DNA of 55,395 nucleotides from Chara braunii (Eukaryota; Streptophyta; Charophyceae; Charales; Characeae), in contig BFEA01000537.1 in assembly GCA_003427395.1 (NCBI GenBank), positions 542,333-597,727 on the forward strand, written 5' to 3'. A model generated the notes under the pieces. It did not search any database, was not told the origin of the DNA, and worked only from the letters and a program-made list of their open reading frames with translations. Made by a program: the position numbers and the translations under genes. Below, piece by piece: positions 10,705 through 21,041 of this stretch. The stretch's first letter is position 1. Every line of letters starts with the position of its first letter.

Positions 10705-12029
10705 TGACACATGCCCAATGGGACAATGCGTAGGGAGCCAAGGATCTGCAATGTGATGAAAAGGACTGAAATGGACAATGCAAGGTCAGCGTAGCATCAA
10801 CAGGCAATGCATATTCCGAATACATACAAGATGGCACAAAGTGGCGCGGTGGAAGACTTAAAAGAGAAGATCTGATCTGATCTGGACTGACCCGACATCC
10901 ATCATACATCACACATGTGAGCAGGGAGGAGGGACCACAATCACGGAAGAAAGGTCCCTCCTTCGTACACATACATGGGGAGATACCACGGATGAGAGAT
11001 GGGGGAAAGGGACAAGACGAAGGAGAAGGCGGCGAGGGAGTAGACCAAGATCGCAATAGCGAAGTCCCAAAAATAGTCCCTTGCTGAGTGTCCAATCAAT
11101 GTCTGTCCCAGAATGTCGAATCAGATCCTGGGCAATGTGCCCAACGTAACCTCTGCTGGTATTCCCTACCAATGATCTCTCTCACTCTCATAGATGAAGA
11201 AGAAGGTAAGAAAAAGGAAGAAGAAGGAGAAAGGAGAGAGAGAGAATGAGGAGGAAGAAGAAGAAGATGACGTCCTCCTTGCTATCTCACCTGCAGGTAG
11301 CTGTCACCGTACTGACTGTGGTCGTCGTCGTGTGCAGGTACCGCGCGGAGTCCCAGCTATGGCGCCAGGTAAGTTTGTCACTCGCAGGTAAGGCCTCCGC
11401 CTCTCTCCACTACCTACTCCGCTACTCCCTACTTCGTAGCTTGGCGCACAATAACGCTGCTTCCACCAGCAGCGTGTCGCTCCAGAAGTGAGCTACTCGA
11501 ACTGTCCCTGCCCAGCCGCTGCCCAGCTATTTGTAGTGCTGGACCGGCTGGGCCTACCTGATGCTGGCCTCAGAAAACGGGCCAGCTGGTCTGGGTCCCT
11601 ACCGGACGTCCAGACCGCGCTGCTGATGCAGCAAGGCGCAGAAATGCGCCTGGCCTAAGATTGGCCCGGTACCTGTGCACCTAGCCCAAGGCGTTGCCTT
11701 GGCACCTGCAGGACCGAAATGACGCCTGTACCTTACTGGTTTGGCGCCAAGATGCTTCTGGGCTTTTTTCGGGCCTGCCTCCGGTGTACCCAGTCCCCAG
11801 GTCCAGCCTTGGGCTGCAAGTCCGAAACGGCACCTGACAGACAAAGTAAGACAGCACAGACACACAGAAAGGTAAGTAAACTAAACCTATTCTAACTAGT
11901 GTGCTACTTAGGGCCTGAAGGGCCGCTGTGGGCGTCCAGGGCGCGTGCTGTATGGTACGCGGCCTGGGGCCCCCTCAGCAACTGTCGGGCCCCTCAGATG
12001 CGGGCCGTGTGCAGGCGCAGCATGCAACA
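10705..12029 (-). repeat. 5' LTR of the chromovirus
   Basis: 1325 bp; the upstream LTR in element orientation. It is co-linear with the 1257-bp copy at 2900-4156. The main length difference is an extra ~40 bp near 11298-11338, containing TGTCACCGTACTGACTG, plus a shorter indel near 11690-11720. I could not identify a convincing TATA box. Its inner end at 10705 is separated from the primer-binding site by three bases. Confidence 0.95.
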
Positions 12030-12034
12030 GATGG
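12030..12034. repeat. Target-site duplication GATGG, right copy
   Basis: Identical to 2895-2899 and directly outside the 5' LTR end at 12029. Confidence 0.9.
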
Positions 12035-12196
12035 GGAGAGGGAAGAAAGAAAAGAAGAAAATGAAGGAGACTAGAAAAAGGAGAAGGAAGAAGAAGAAGA
12101 CGAAGACATGCCCAGCTCATATGGCGTACTATTCTTTCGCCTTTTACTAAAGAATTCTGTGGGCTGATCACACTGAGCAGCTTACAATAATTTTTT

Positions 12197-12224
12197 GCAG
12201 CCCTTCGCTCCGTCGAAGGGCTGC
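12197..12224. repeat. Perfect hairpin GCAGCCCTTCG/CGAAGGGCTGC
   Basis: An 11-bp perfect stem with a CTCCGT loop, followed by TAAAAAAAG and a long GAA repeat. The arrangement (stem-loop then A-rich tract) resembles a retroposon 3' end, but no body was recognised upstream. Confidence 0.6.
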
Positions 12225-12240
12225 TAAAAAAAGAAGGAAA

Positions 12241-12290
12241 GAAGAAGAAGAAGAAGAAGAAGAAGAAGAAGAAGAAGAAGAAGAAGACAG
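12241..12290. repeat. (GAA)n microsatellite
   Basis: About 16 GAA units between the 12197 hairpin and the paralogous empty target site. Confidence 0.97.
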
Positions 12291-12373
12291 GAGGGAGAGA
12301 GTGAGAAAAGGGAGGAAGGAGGGACAGGGATGGGAAGAGGGAGGAAAGAAAAGAAGGAAATGAAGGAGACTAG
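12284..12373. other. Paralogous empty target site of the chromovirus
   Basis: This segment reads through the insertion point. Its left part (GAAGACAGGAGG, GAGAGAGTGAGAAA) matches the DNA left of the element at 2850-2894. Its right part (GAAAAGAAGGAAATGAAG, GAGACTAG) matches the DNA right of it at 12035-12074. It holds a single GATGG at 12329-12333 where the insertion carries two. The segment therefore duplicated before the element inserted into the other copy. Confidence 0.85.
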
Positions 12374-12892
12374 TCCTCTCTGTCTCCATCTTTCAAAAAG
12401 AGGGAGATAGGGGAAGAACAGAGGGACGAAGAAAGAAAAGGAGAAGAAGATGGATAAGACAAAGAATGAGGGTAGACAAAGGGAAGGGGGGTCTCCTTCC
12501 CATCCTAGTACTAAACGGCTGAGTAGTGGGTTAGCAGGTCTCCTTAGGCCATTCCAAAGTATTTGAGCCTCCCCAAAGGCACTCTGAAATAGCAGCAGCC
12601 TCCCCCTAGCTGAACGAAGTCTCTCAAAAGTGGATATGGCTTCCTCGGAAGCTCTGAAGTATGGCAGCGCCCACAGATGAGCTCTAGAGTAAATAGGGAG
12701 CTCCCAACACTTCCTTTCCCCCTCTTATGGTGTTCTGCTCACCTCAAACTAGCTCTCCTACCTCCTCCTCTACCTCGGACTGCACCGAGACTCAATTTCC
12801 AGGGGACATCCCCCATTCCCTTCCTTATGTGCCCGACTGACCTTGGGATGCATCTGGGCCATTTTCTAGCTCCAAAGGTATACGAAATATGT
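12374..12892. other. Unassigned spacer
   Basis: GA-rich at first, then mixed sequence with imperfect short repeats of CTCCCC and AGCAGC type. No plausible coding frame, RNA gene or element end was recognised between the empty-site segment and the LINE-C 3' end. Confidence 0.4.
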
Positions 12893-12976
12893 GTTGTTTT
12901 GTTTGTTTGTTTGTTTGTTTGTTTTGTTTTTTGTTTTTTTGTTTTTTTGTTTTTGTTTTTTTTTAGCGGGACAGGT

Positions 12977-13028
12977 GCTCCGATCTATTGATGGGGAGCA
13001 GCACCTGCTGGAAACCGGGTCCAGCATC
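12977..13028 (-). repeat. LINE 3' tail, copy T2 (end of LINE-C)
   Basis: The minus strand reads GCTGGA-loop-TCCAGC, then GCTCC-loop-GGAGC, then an A-rich tract down to 12893. It lies about 190 bp downstream of the LINE-C ORF2 end. Confidence 0.9.
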
Positions 13029-13199
13029 ACAATTACACATTTGAGATACACATTGATGGATTGCCCCCGACCATTACCCGGTTTCAGCTTAACTGGTTAT
13101 TTTTGGGAGATGAGCGGGGCGTCAGGGAACAGCAGAGGCGCCGAAGGGCACCAGCCGGTCTCTCTGTCCCCCCACCCTGCCTATGACTGTGCTGTGTGA

Positions 13200-14832
13200 C
13201 AATCCTATGAAACTTCCACCAAGGCTAGACGGTGAGGCGGAAACGTATCCGTGAACTCAGATGCTGGTCGGAGGGTGATGCTGGAGTCGATTGGTGTCCA
13301 ATCCTCGAACTGCAGGCAATAGTCTCGGTGTGGCTTCACCTGTTGATTCTGTTCTGCTGACCGTCCACCTTGTCCTTTGTGATTCCATCCCCAGTCCAGA
13401 CCACATCCGCAATCCAACCCCCCCTGCCTCCCCCCAACACAAACCACTTCCGCAATCCAACCCCCCCAGGCTCCCCCCAATCAATCCTGGCTGAATTGAG
13501 TTATTTGTGCAAAAATGTCTTGGTGAGTATTGAGTGTATCCAGCATTTGCTTGACTGCCTGCCATTCCTACTCCAATGCAGCATCATGTGTGTGCTGATT
13601 GATTTGCTACACCGCGTCCTCCATGCCCACTCTCACTCCCTCCATCATCAGGAGACATTGTTGCCATTACAAGCCCCACATTATTGCCCTCCTCCCCACC
13701 CGGAACATGTTCTCCGTGAAGACCTTCTTGGTCATGTCAGGCGCATGACCTGCCAGTATAGCCCGTTCGTCCAATGACCAGGTCAAGCCTGGAATGATCT
13801 GTCGCCAGACCCGGTCCCACCATCTCCACGTCTAGACCGAAGAAGGGCACTGCAGGAACATGTGCTCTATTGTCTTTGCTCTTCTCTGCTTGGGCTAGAG
13901 TGCAGGCACCTTTGGCACCAGGGGAGTGCCTTACCGTGCTGCTCCAAAAGTGTGTGGTCTATAAGCCAATCGTTTGTTAGAAGACAACGGTGGGCGATCT
14001 GCCACTGGAGGGATGTTATCTTTGCCGGTTTGTGCTTAGTTTCTTGAAACCAGCGAATGGGCTTGAGAAGTTGGTGGTCAATGTTTAGATGTTTCTGACA
14101 CCTATCGTCCATCATGTCCCCGTTTGACCCTCAGCATCCAGTAGGTGGCTTTGACCGTAAGTTTCGACAACTGTTTAGTTTTGGGGGTGATGGGATGGGT
14201 ATACGTGGGGATAGCCCATTGCCACTCTAAAGGGTCGAGCAGCAGGTCGGCAATCGAAAGGTCGGGCCGTAAGGTCCACCGTTCTGTCCCCTCTAATATT
14301 TTGTCTCGATACAGCTCCTCTCTCTCGGTCCACTCAAACGGGTTGTTGCTCCCTACCAGCTGACCGTCTCTACCTAGGGTGTACAATTCCACCGGCATGT
14401 CATTCAGGCGCGTCTGGTATGAGCCCTACTTCGGTCAGATGTCCTTTTTGTACTACCCAATCCCCTTCCAACCCTGTTTGGCCTTTGCGCAAGATGGAGA
14501 GCCAAGCCAAAGGAAGAACCTCTATGAGCTCTTCCATGACAGCCTCAAAATGGTGACAGTCGGGCGGCCTCCGTCTCATCTCGGGTCTTCCAATCTCTTG
14601 CTTCCACATCCCATAGGTCCCCCACCCGTAGGAACCCATGTTGAACCCATCCCTTCCATAGGGTATCCACCATATCCAAGCTGCTCTACAATGCTTGTCA
14701 GTAATCCACTGGTTATCGAACAAAGTTTGTCTTGCCACTTCCTCCCATCTTTCGGGGGCTGGCCGGTCTCGCAGGAGAGGCTTCCTCCATGCCGTCAACA
14801 TTCGGAGCCATAAGTCATCCAGGGACATGTTA

Positions 14833-14897
<65 letters not shown>

Positions 14898-17010
14898 TTA
14901 ATGGGAACAAGGCTCCAATCTATTCGTGGGGAGCAGCACGTGGTTCTGATTGCATTCTAGTTCCCCTGTGAGCCCTGCATGGGAACTTCCAGTAGCAAGT
15001 CGTTGGGTCTACTGTGGGGGGGAGCTCGGAAGCCAGTCGTGCAATTTGTGCGATGGTTATTGGTTTTCATGTAAGGTAAGTGCCATAAATGAGGGACTTT
15101 ATCCATTGCAGCTCTGATGCTTGGGTCTGGGTGTGAGGGTCCAATACCGCTAGCCCCCTATGAGCCTTAGGTTGGATGATCGAATCCCAGGCCACCCTGC
15201 TAATAGCGTGTTCATTCCCATTGTCCCCTCTCCATAGGAATGTGGCGACTTGATTTTTGAGTGTCTTCAAGGCAGCCTCATTAAGGGGCCAAAGAATCAA
15301 TTTGTACAAAAGGGAGGCCAACATCACATTATTAATTACTAAGGCCCTCCCAAAAAGCAAGGTTTGCTTATGGTTCCAGTTTACTAGCTTGGCCATTGCT
15401 GGGGATTTTATCCATTTATTGTTAGTTGTGGGCTGACCCGGGCCATCATGGTCACTCCAAGCACTCGCACCGGGGTATCCAGGGAGAGCCATAATATATC
15501 GGGGGATTGCGGGGTGTCCACCTTGCTGATGGAGCCACCATCCTAGCGTCTTATGGCCCCTGTTGACCATCATATCTGACACCTGGCAGAAGCGGTCCAT
15601 TAACCTCTATATTTGCTCCACACTTTGGGCGCAGACACAAATGTCGATCATTACGGTCAGGTCATTAGCGAACAAAGAACACACTGGGATGACCTTCTTT
15701 GGGACCTAAGTTATCCAGATCCATCTTAGATCTTTGCTGTGGTGCAGGTTAGCCGCCAGTGCTTCCATGATTACAAGGAAGAGGAACAAGGCTATAGGGT
15801 CCCTTTGTCGGACTGGTCTCTGCAATCTGATTCCGGCTGTCAGAGTACGGTTGATCTGGACACACGTTGTGCCGTTTGGTGAAGAGTTTGTACCATCATC
15901 GACAACGGTGACCAAAATTCATGTTTTCTAAACATTTATCCAAGAAGATTCAATTAACGTGGTTATAGGCCTTCGAAATCAATGAAGATAAATGTTGTAT
16001 TTTGTTTAGATTGTCTTGACAATTTAATAATTTCCTTGACAAGGAGGATAGTTTCTTATGTGTTTCGATTCATCATAGATCCAGTTTGTTGGGTGTATGA
16101 TGTCTTCCATCACCTTGATCATGCATTTTATAAACCAACATCAAAAGCGTGATGAGCCGATAGTTGTGTATATTTGTTTTGTCCCCTCTTTATAATAGAA
16201 GGGAAATAACCCTTGTCCTAGCATCTCCCCCATCTGCCTCATGGCCCATGCCTCCTTGTAGAATTGCATCAGGTCGGTACTAAGTGTAGGTCACATTGCT
16301 TCCCAAAATTCTTTCAGGAAGCCGTCTATTCCGAATGTATTCTCGTCCTCCCTTTGGAGGAGAACCATCCATGCATCCGCTTTCCTAAGTCGTTTCTCTA
16401 ATTGATCCCTCTGTTGCAAAGAGAGTGCTCCTTCTAGCGGTCAGAGGAAGTCTGCTATGTCCTTTTGATGACTTACCTCCATAGGTTGACGGATTTGCTC
16501 ACAAAGGCACGCAACTGATCACTTTTTAGTAAAAATGTGTTCAACTTGTAGTAGCTGGACCTTGATGTGGTCATTGCCGAAAGGTCAGGAATGCCTCTCA
16601 TGTTTTGTGGTCAATACCCGGGGGTGCACTCTGTTGCTGCAAATTGTAGGGCACCCTGCAGATCCCGAGACATTAGAAAAAGATCGATTGCGATTTAGAC
16701 CATCTTTCCAGACTTTTGTTGGCACTTGTTGCATATACATGAGTAAGTCTTATCCGATGGATACAAGGAACAAAAGGAGTCAAGGAGGTTAAGTGAGCCA
16801 CACAAGTCTGCTAGGGCCTACTCATCCTCTTCCAATAGTGTGGGTAGGTGGTCTGAGGGTTCCATTGCTCCAGCCACCGGTCCAGGGTGGCGTTGAAGTC
16901 CCCCGCCAAGATCAACAGGATACCTGCAAGGATTTGAAATTTTAACTTTGTAAAAAGCTGCTCTCGCCTGCTGAGTTCGGGGCGTAGATGCTAAATACAC
17001 AAAGTGTCAC
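13200..17010 (-). pseudogene. LINE-C ORF2 remnant (EN-RT-zf-RVT)
   Basis: Fragments in several frames line up with LINE-A ORF2. They are: endonuclease AGDFNATLDRW (16.9 kb); the RT entry FGIDGFLKEFWEA and YKEAWAMRQMGEMLGQG (16.2-16.35 kb); the RT core VRQRDPIALFLFLVIMEAL, where canonical GDP has become RDP (15.8 kb); a thumb-like region NWNHKQTLLFGRALVINN (15.3 kb); and zf-RVT ITSLQWQIAHRCLLTNDWL with LPWCQRC (13.9-14.1 kb). The conserved C-terminal tail is HRDYCLQFEDWTPIDSSITL and EFTDTFPPHRLALVE. A glycine/cysteine-rich stretch before that tail carries a partial ~50-bp tandem duplication not seen in the other copies. Many stops and shifts; non-functional. Confidence 0.85.
14833..14943 (-). 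repeat. Nested LINE tail T3 with (CAA)n
   Basis: On the minus strand, GCTCC-loop-GGAGC (second tail stem-loop) is followed by CTTGTTCCCATTAAAAA and about 20 CAA units. It interrupts LINE-C between the segments encoding QWIKSLIYGTYLT and DDLWLRMLTAW. It is probably a very short, 5'-truncated LINE insertion. Confidence 0.75.
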
Positions 17011-17640
17011 AAACTAGTTATAGCTCTAGCATCTCGAGAACTGACACGCTATGTCCTCCCTAACCGTTTTACTTCGGCCTACTCTAGAACCTACTATTAT
17101 GTGGGTTCACTGCACCTGGTCTGCCTGTTTTTTTCTTTTATGTCTATTTAGGTCTAGAATGCATTGGACCAAATTTCGATTCCAAATGTATCTAAAACAT
17201 GTGTTTCCTTTTGCTGTGCTAGCCATTTTTCTTTAGACTACTCCGAAAGGTTAGACTCATATGCCCTAAATCTAAACTTTCCCAAATCCCAAACTTTTGT
17301 GTATGATACACCCGAGGATATTTGGATTGTTTTCTGGTGCCCGATGCACTTAAAATATGTTTGTCTCTCCCTAGCTAGTCGTTTCTCTCTATGCCCAATG
17401 TTTTTTGGGGACGATTCGATGAGGGACCTATGTGTCCATTTGTGCCCAAGTGCATCTAGACAGTATCCAAGGCATACATTGCACCTGGACTGCTCCCTAC
17501 CTGGCCAAGCCATGACGTGGCGTTTGTCCATTTTTCTCACTCCGAGCCCTCCTACCTCTCTCATTCTCTGTAGGGCCTTATCTCCTCATCTACCTATGAC
17601 CGTTATACTTTGGTTTATGCTAAGGTCTGTATATCTCCCC
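17011..17640. other. Unassigned spacer between LINE-C and LINE-A
   Basis: AT-richer sequence with no recognised protein or RNA. Two segments share words such as CTAGCCATTTTTCT/CTAGCTAGTCGTTTCTCT and GCACCTGGTCTG/GCACCTGGACTG, hinting at an old internal duplication. It may include the 5' flank of LINE-A. Confidence 0.35.
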
Positions 17641-18049
17641 CTACGCCACCCCTCTGATCTTGCCCCCGCCTATCCCGACCCTGCCTCTCCCCGGAACCCG
17701 ACTATCCCGATCCCGACCACCTCGATCTTGATCCCGCCCCGTCGCTCTGCCCCCTCTCCACCATACCCTCGTCGCCTCCCCGATCCCGAGTTCCCGACCC
17801 CGACCATCCTCATACCCCCTCGCGCCACCCTCCCCCCGACCTTGATACCGTCCCTTGCCTCGAGCACCCGTCGATCCCCACCCCGCCCTCCCTCTCAGCC
17901 GTCTCGACCTCGATCCCGATCTGACGCCCACCCGACCGCGGCCCGAAGTCTGCCCCCCATCCGACGTTCCAAACCTCCCATTCCGCCCCCCTCTCAGTCA
18001 TTCTCTCCCCGTCCCCTCCCCTGATCTTGATCCTGACAGGTAAGCTGAC
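17641..18049 (+). other. LINE-A leader, CCCGAYC-rich
   Basis: Strongly C-rich strand built from degenerate CCCGATCCCGACC and CCCGCCCC words, directly upstream of ORF1. A 286-codon open frame across it is proline/serine low-complexity and is not taken as a gene. It probably acts as the 5' UTR/promoter region of the LINE, by position only. Confidence 0.55.
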
Positions 18050-20281
18050 ATGGCGAGCCTGAAAAATGAGGCTAGAAGGCGAAACGGCAAGGGGTGGACA
18101 CGGACGATCTGGCATCAGGGAGCGATGGGTCACCATTCATCTGCCTGGAAACCCCGTGAAGGAAAAGAGAGGAGGGAGTTGGACGTTATTGATATAGCCT
18201 CCTCCTCCCATCAAACCCCCTCGCAGGTAGTATCGTTAGGAGAGAAGACTGGAATGAAGGAAACACAGACGAAAGAGGGAAACAAACAAGCAAACCCGCC
18301 CCCCCCCCGCATCATGGGCAGACAAGCTCAAAAGGGTGTATGCGGGACAAACACTATCGGTTAGACGGGAGCAAGAGGGAGAAGATAACCTGGAGATCCC
18401 ACTGGACAAGCTAACGACGGCCTCTGCCTTCTTCCTCGCAAAGTTTTTGGCCAGCCCAGAGTCAGGGGGGATAAAAGCACAGAGTCAAGTCCCTTCTAAT
18501 AGACATGATCAAGGAAATGGACACCATATACACTCGTCATGCCAGCACATGGGTATTCTACGATGATGCAACATACAAATTCACCAATGATAAGATAGGT
18601 TGGATCAGGAAGCGACTCGCAACCCTCAAAGGCTCAGAGGAAGGCGCCCAAGATTTCTTCCTAATCCAACCAATCTCATCAACGGTATTCACGGTCATCT
18701 GTATGTTTGACTCAGACAAAAGGATTATGGACGCATGGCGGAGTATTCCCTGTGAACGTTCGGAGGTTTGAATTTTCCCCTAGGGCTCCCCGAAACAGCA
18801 GAAGCCGGAGGAGAGGAGGGGATATCTTATGACAAACTACTATTGGGTGAAATTCCGCCACGTTCTTATAGAAATTGAGGGGGCTTTTGTACAGGAACTG
18901 GCCCAGATGTACGAGATCGTTGACTTTATTGACCCTCTACCCCCCCACGTATCCCCAAGAGATGACTACCTATAGCGTTGGATATCCCTGATGGACACAT
19001 CTTCACCATCGATGACGTCATCCTCTTTCGGGTGGGTGGGAGAGACTTTCGAATCCATACGGCACACAAAACACGACCGTGGTGTTTTAAATGCCAAGCG
19101 CATGACCATCTTTCCCTGGACACAGATTGCCCTCACCACCCGGCCAAGAAGATCAGATCCACCGATCGTCTGCTACGCGACCCCTTCAAAGACACATGGT
19201 GGAGGACTGTGGACGCGGGGCACGAAGGTTGGGTGTACAAGGACGAGCCCCGGGAGGGTGGAGGGGTGAGGGGATGGGAATGGGAGAAGGAAGAGGCAGT
19301 GGATTGGAATACAAAACCACCAAATCACTGGACCCCCCCCAAAACGGTAGAGGCACACATGGAAAGGGCCTCTTCATCACCTCCTCTCCCCCCAAAAAGG
19401 AGGGCCTCTTCATCATCTCCTCTCCCCCCAAAAGGGGTTGCCGCAAATGCAAATAGACAAGACCTGCCTGGATTACAAGAAGAGGAGCCCAGAACACAAC
19501 CCAGGCAAGAGCCTAGACCCCAGGATTTCATCTCACCCTCAGACACTGGGGAATTGTGGCTATCCCCAGCCCCGAAGAAGAAAGCCCCCCCCCATAAAAA
19601 AGCAGGTCACCGCATGGGGGACCCCCATCGATACGGAAAATCAGTTCCAGTTTCTGGCAGCAGAGGCAGAAACAGGAGGCAAACCTCCACCACCACAACC
19701 TCTGGGGTGGGGAGAGAAGGAAGAGCCGAGGAGCCAAGGGAACAACACAAGTATGGCCAGGATACCCCCTAGAAAAAGGAAAAACGCCAACAAAATTGAG
19801 AAGAAAAGAGAGGGGGGTCAAGAGGGACTAGGGGCTTCCAATGAAAGGAAGTCGATCCGGAGGGAAGAGGTCCACCAGGTAACCAGACAACACTCCCCCC
19901 AAGGGAAGGAGGCCCCCCAAGGGGAGGAAACAAAAAAAACCCAAATAAAGCCTCCCCAAGGGGCTCCTCATGGGGCTCCCATCGGGAAAGAGGTCACCTC
20001 AAGACCGGATCCCTTCTTTCAGGCCTTTGGCCTGCAGCCCATGGATTGGGAACCGCCTGCCCCCCCCGCCCGATGTGGAAATGAAAGACAGCACTTCCGA
20101 TGCATGGGGATCACAAGGGGGAGAGGACATCGAGATTAGGCTAAGGAACCTGGCGGACTGGCGAATAGGACAACTCCGGACTCTTTACACTGGTCAGACA
20201 GACACATACAGGGATGGGGCTTATGTCCAACTTTTCGCCCTATTGGTTGAGAGCCCTAGCCTAAAACAGGCGCTGGAGTAG
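18050..20281 (+). pseudogene. LINE-A ORF1 (gag-like, CCHC-like knuckle), frameshifted
   Basis: The start at ATG 18050 (MASLKNEARRRNGKGW) is chosen because LINE-B ORF1 begins at the same relative position with a similar basic stretch. Conserved blocks in order: WADKLK and DNLEIPLDK (18.31-18.41 kb); TWVFYDDA; DFFLIQPISSTVFTVICMFD; a block ending FIDPLPPHVSPRDDYL; the knuckle CFKCQAHDHLSLDTDC at 19083-19130; a long P/K/E-rich region; and a C-terminal block LADWRIGQL and SPSLKQALE. The knuckle spacing is C-x2-C-x4-H-x6-C, and the same spacing occurs in LINE-B. Frameshifts include one at the poly-C run near 18300 and others near 18480, 18770 and 19900-20060. TAG at 20279-20281 interrupts the C-terminal block. 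The product would be an RNA-binding particle protein. Confidence 0.8.
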
Positions 20282-21001
20282 GGCCTCGCCCCGGAGACAG
20301 ACTGGCAACAAGTACTGAGCAGAATCTGGAACATTGTACATAAAAAATTCCAGCCCCCGGACACAGAAACGCACAGAGAAGCAGACTCACCTCCCCCCAG
20401 ACCCTCGGACCGACCGTCCCCCGCAGACGCACAGCAAGACATGCACGCCACACATTTGGGACAGAAAGAGGAAGAAATGGTAGAGACTGGGGAGACAAAT
20501 CTATCCAAACGTGTCAAGATATGCCACCTAATCGAAAAAGGTCTATATCATAAGGGCCTACCAAAGGGGGACAAGGTGCTAATGTTGCCAATTAGAAGAA
20601 AGACCGGGAAATGGGAACTGGGAATGTCGCCAGCTGACTCCGAGGACCCATACACTCCCGTTTATGGAGGAATGACACTACTTGGGTGGCACATGCAAAG
20701 GGAAGGGGTCCTCACAACACACGAAGTCACAAACTTCATCGCTGGCAATTATGAACCAGGGGCAATGGCTACCATAAGCGTTTCAACTGAAGGGCTAAAA
20801 ATGGCCTGCAAAGACCTCTACGTAAGGTTTGAAAAAAACAACGAGGCAGGCCTGTTGTGGCACACGCACAACATGCTCTTGGACACACAACAACTAAAAT
20901 TTAAACCACGCAACATCTGGTCGACAAATGAGCTACTTAGTTGTATTTGCACGTTATTGAGAAAGAACGTCCTTAACAAGGGGGTTGACTGGGACTTGTA
21001 G
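20282..21001 (+). pseudogene. LINE-A middle domain, conserved and of unknown function
   Basis: Same frame as the end of ORF1 and open from the TAG at 20281; the first ATG inside is 20441. The core reads KICHLIEKG, then KVLMLPIRRKTGKWELGM, GGMTLLGW, KDLYVRFE, EAGLLWHTHNMLL and KGVDWDL. LINE-B encodes the same succession with many substitutions (LCHLIELG, ILLIPVRKKNEKWEVGL, GGFTLQGW, RDIFIHYD, EAGLRWHTHAQLL, TADWDW), so it was under protein-level selection. I do not recognise the family. It could be a separate third ORF (LINE-B has its own ATG after a TGA) or a C-terminal domain of ORF1. It stops 40 bp before the ORF2 ATG. Confidence 0.75.
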
Positions 21002-21041
21002 GATTGGATGCTGCTACGAAACAAATAGGTAGAGTGACACA

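Larger units (their letters stand above)
2900..12029 (-). mobile_element. Full-length Ty3/gypsy chromovirus LTR retrotransposon
   Basis: A complete LTR element lies on the minus strand. It has two LTRs beginning TGTTGC and ending GTCA (in minus orientation), a 5-bp target duplication GATGG on both sides, and a primer-binding site complementary to initiator tRNA-Met. It also has gag, pol in the order protease, reverse transcriptase, RNase H, integrase, and a polypurine tract against the 3' LTR. The domain order is that of Ty3/gypsy, and a chromodomain-like tail at the integrase C-terminus places it among chromoviruses. Both gag and pol carry stops and frameshifts, so it cannot make intact proteins now. 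A 150-bp LTR sample shows roughly 7% differences, mostly transitions, so the insertion is not very young. It landed in GA-rich DNA next to an older LINE fragment. Confidence 0.95.
12893..17010 (-). mobile_element. LINE-C, 5'-truncated L1-like retrotransposon
   Basis: A minus-strand LINE covering the middle of the endonuclease through the 3' end of ORF2 and its 3' UTR. Its 3' terminus is tail T2 (12977-13028) followed by an A-rich tract with AAAC units (12965 down to 12893). ORF1 and the start of ORF2 are missing, as expected for incomplete reverse transcription. A small insertion consisting only of another tail plus a (CAA)n repeat interrupts it at 14833 to about 15060. Confidence 0.88.

Noticed and set aside
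17164-18024. 286-codon plus-strand frame
   Set aside because: Proline/serine low complexity produced by the C-rich LINE-A leader; no domain and no partner copy.
20441-21001. Nudix hydrolase call for the LINE middle domain
   Set aside because: Only a short strand resembles Nudix proteins; the G-x5-E-x7-REUxEExGU box is absent in both copies.
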